Positions 63,676 to 64,000 of a stretch of 64,000 nucleotides of DNA are shown in pieces. Positions within the stretch are counted from its first letter, which is position 1. Every line of letters starts with the position of its first letter. Origin of the DNA: Candidatus Helarchaeota archaeon (GTDB lineage: Archaea; Asgardarchaeota; Lokiarchaeia; Helarchaeales; HEL-GB-A); contig JABXJT010000014.1 of the NCBI GenBank assembly GCA_013375455.1, forward strand, positions 1 through 64,000, in the 5' to 3' direction. The position numbers were made by a program, and so were the translations under genes. The notes below the pieces were generated by a model. That model made no database searches and was not told where the DNA came from. It saw only the letters and a list, made by a program, of their open reading frames with translations.

Positions 63676-64000
63676 TTAGGCAAGGGGCGTGTGACGAATG
63701 CCCCAAAACTCATCAAAAACGACATCTTTAACTGGAGGCTTTGGGCGTTTTTTCGTAATGAAATCAGGGGCATCCCCGGCTTCCCCCACGCAGAGCATAG
63801 TTAAAGGAACCCAACTACCAGGAATGCCTAATTGAGAAACCAACCCTTCATTACGTCGAAATTCAGCAATGGAATAGAGGTTTATTTGGGTCTCTAATCC
63901 CAATGCTTGGGCGGCCAAACGCATATTCTGAATGCCGCAACCAGTGGCCGTGGACCAAATGTAGTCTATCCCGCCAGGGAGTGTTCCTCCTATATGTGCA
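63676..64000 (-). CDS. Nitroreductase-family protein, C-terminal part (5' end outside window)
   Basis: The frame stays open to the window edge. The visible end begins IGGTLPGGIDYIWSTATGCG and continues IQNMRLAAQALGLETQI, which is the nitroreductase FMN-site helix, then VPLTMLCVGEAGDAP and KKRPKPPVKDVVFDEFWG, the normal end of the family. The proteins reduce quinones, nitro compounds or flavins with NAD(P)H. It converges with the F420-type oxidoreductase gene. Confidence 0.82.
   Translation of the reverse strand, partial: AHIGGTLPGGIDYIWSTATGCGIQNMRLAAQALGLETQINLYSIAEFRRNEGLVSQLGIPGSWVPLTMLCVGEAGDAPDFITKKRPKPPVKDVVFDEFWGIRHTPLA

Overview
The window looks like a chromosomal piece of an archaeon, most probably an Asgard archaeon (Promethearchaeota). 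This is inferred from gene content: a tailless archaeal histone, two F420-type luciferase-like oxidoreductases and TATA-box promoters (general archaeal traits), combined with features typical of Asgard genomes, namely a gelsolin-like domain, two longin-type proteins (one with a DENN-like second half), a seven-bladed WD40 protein, many membrane-anchored extracellular proteins and a large acyl-CoA gene set. Nothing in the window fixes the class. There is no rRNA, tRNA, CRISPR array or intact insertion sequence that I can recognise. Base composition is AT-rich, with richer islands in the repeat protein at 5.7-7.1 kb, the PPC protein at 20.6-21.5 kb and a structured non-coding locus near 16.5-16.8 kb.

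Layout. 0-5.5 kb: the end of an extracellular sensor-like protein, a winged-helix/beta-sandwich/longin protein, and a PadR regulator with its HAAS membrane partner. 5.7-9 kb: a seven-repeat extracellular propeller and a DUF4038-type glycoside hydrolase. 9-16.4 kb: a membrane acyltransferase, three CoA-transferase genes, a GH36 glycosidase and a methyltransferase. 16.4-16.9 kb: a GC-rich, hairpin-rich non-coding segment flanked by AT-rich inverted repeats. 17-30 kb: membrane and secreted proteins, a TnpB remnant, an HDAC-fold protein, the gelsolin-like protein, a GH1 glycosidase and a large multi-pass protein. 30-47 kb: a GNAT, an acyl-CoA dehydrogenase with an extra C-terminal domain, a WD40 protein, a ferredoxin-like regulator, a phosphatase, two ICMT-like methyltransferases, a FATP-type acyl-CoA synthetase, a beta-helix protein and the longin/DENN-like protein. 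47-64 kb: a penicillin-acylase homologue, a thiolase next to an SCP2-like protein, two F420-type oxidoreductases, another acyl-CoA synthetase, a UroD-family protein, the histone, a FixC-like flavoprotein and a partial nitroreductase.

How the genes work together. The intracellular theme is activation and oxidation of fatty or other carboxylic acids: two acyl-CoA synthetases, family I and III CoA-transferases, an acyl-CoA dehydrogenase, a thiolase with an SCP2-like carrier, and a FixC-like flavoprotein that could pass electrons onward. The extracellular theme is polysaccharide capture and hydrolysis (DUF4038 enzyme, GH36, GH1, beta-helix and propeller proteins). A third theme is eukaryote-like cell biology: gelsolin-like, longin/DENN-like, WD40 and HDAC-fold proteins. 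Operons are short; most genes are alone or in pairs. Family names rest on motif reading only, without database searches.
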